Source of the DNA: Riptortus pedestris
Lineage: Eukaryota > Arthropoda > Insecta > Hemiptera > Alydidae
DNA length: 64,000 nt
Reading direction: 5' to 3'
Assembly (NCBI GenBank): GCA_019009955.1
Contig: CM032233.1
Coordinates: 18,586,501 to 18,650,500, forward strand
The first letter of the stretch is position 1; each line of letters starts with the position of its first letter. The notes below the pieces were generated by a model, which did not search any database, had not been told where the DNA came from, and saw only the letters and a program-made list of their open reading frames with translations. Below are positions 62,958-64,000 of the stretch, in pieces. The position numbers and the translations under genes were made by a program.

Positions 62958-64000
62958 GTAACCTCTGTCTGTACATTGATTTTTTTCGCGAAATTTCACG
63001 ATAACTTTTCGTTTCACATGTCATAGACACCATATCTGCATTTTGTTTCTTTCGTGTATGTTTGTTTGTTTGTTACCTTTTCACGCATAAACGGCTGAAC
63101 CGAATTTTATGAAACTTGGTATGTATATTACTACTAACCCAACTTAGACTTTAGGCTATATTAATATCCTCTGAGACGAACAGGAGTGGGGGTTATAAGG
63201 GAAGCCAGAAATTAGAAATAGCGATATTTCGTTTCCTATTGGTTTTTCGGCAAATATGAACATAACAAAAGTAGTTTATTTTGTTATGTAGAGTAACTTT
63301 TGTTATATACACTTTTTTCGTATACCGAATTATAAACGAGATATACGCTGAAACCTATAGCGGAAGTGAACAATTTTATTTGGGACAAAAGACCCAACCG
63401 AAATAAATAAAACTCGGTATGTGTATTAGCACTAACGCTTTCATTATAACAAGCTACACCAACATTTCTAGGAACGGGCAGGAGTGGGGGTTGTAAGGGA
63501 GGCCTGAATTTAAAAATAGCGGTATTTCGATTTCTATTCGTTTTTCGGCAAATATGAACAGAACAAAAGTTGTTTATTTATTAATTTAGAGTAACATTTG
63601 TTATATATACTTTTTTCTTATAACGAATTATAAACGAGATATACACTATAAACTAAAGCGGGAGTCAACTATTTCATTAGGCACAAACGATTAAATCGAA
63701 CTTAAAAACTCGGTATGTCAATTAGCATTAATTCTTCCATGATTATAAGCTATATTAAAATTTTTAGGTTAGAACGGGAGTGGGGGTTATAAGGGAGGCC
63801 TGAAATAAAAATTCGTGATATTTCATTGTCTATTTGTTTTTTGACAAACAAGCAAATAAAAAAAGTTGTTTACTTTGTTATTTAGATTAACTTTTGTTTT
63901 ATACATTTCTCCAGGAACAATGTGTGGAGCAAGTAATTTGCGTAGAAATATTGATATGCTCAACAATTCATTCTAATTAGAACTATGAGGTACCTCACCT
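62951..64000 (+). mobile_element. R2 Helitron-like element, second copy, cut by window end
   Basis: AATTGTAACCTCTGTCTGTA begins directly after a TA-rich linker that follows the previous R2 end. Monomers lie at 63181, 63479 and about 63775. The right terminus lies beyond the window. The order is head to tail with the first copy. Confidence 0.72.

Noticed and set aside
58360..64000. CRISPR-like array, because units repeat regularly
   Set aside because: Units are about 300 bp with no short-repeat/spacer pattern, and the genome is eukaryotic.

Overview
This is a eukaryotic, AT-rich window with long introns and a heavy transposon load. The protein families and the mix of mobile elements (piggyBac, mariner, pogo-like, Helitron-like, a tRNA-derived SINE) point to an arthropod; the species cannot be named from the sequence. 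Two host genes are well supported, and both are multi-exon genes with GT-AG introns.

1-18.7 kb, plus strand: the 3' part of an AMP deaminase gene (AMPD2-like). Eleven exons between 1249 and 18658 encode about 566 C-terminal residues, including the whole deaminase domain; the 5' exons lie upstream of the window. Its introns hold a degenerate LINE endonuclease trace, a piggyBac remnant, two TTAA-flanked MITE-like elements, a tRNA-derived SINE and two copies of a modular repeat called R1 here.

18.7-30.5 kb: intergenic DNA between two convergent genes. It holds a decayed mariner and a nested complex in which an R1 copy is split by a pogo-like MITE and a deletion-derived mariner.

30.5-45.4 kb, minus strand: a complete or nearly complete SLC41/MgtE-type magnesium transporter gene, eight coding exons and 440 codons from the chosen ATG. 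Its introns contain two small piggyBac-type elements, a probable solo LTR, an R1 fragment, a piggyBac with TTAA sites and terminal repeats but a broken ORF, two decayed mariners in opposite orientation and a second SINE.

45.5-64 kb: no host gene could be shown. The region is packed with R1 copies, a second copy of the pogo-like MITE, a decayed coding-like stretch interrupted by a 5'-truncated SINE, and at the right edge two head-to-tail copies of a Helitron-like element (R2) built on tandem monomers of about 298 bp.

The most interesting unexplained structure is R1. It has a small hairpin near its left end, a 12-bp subterminal inverted repeat, one or two related internal modules, a (TA)n tract, and a right end formed by a 20-bp perfect palindrome followed by TGCTAAAA. 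This organisation resembles HINE/Helentron elements. R1 and R2 also share an internal motif. The two host genes have no evident functional link: purine nucleotide metabolism and magnesium transport.
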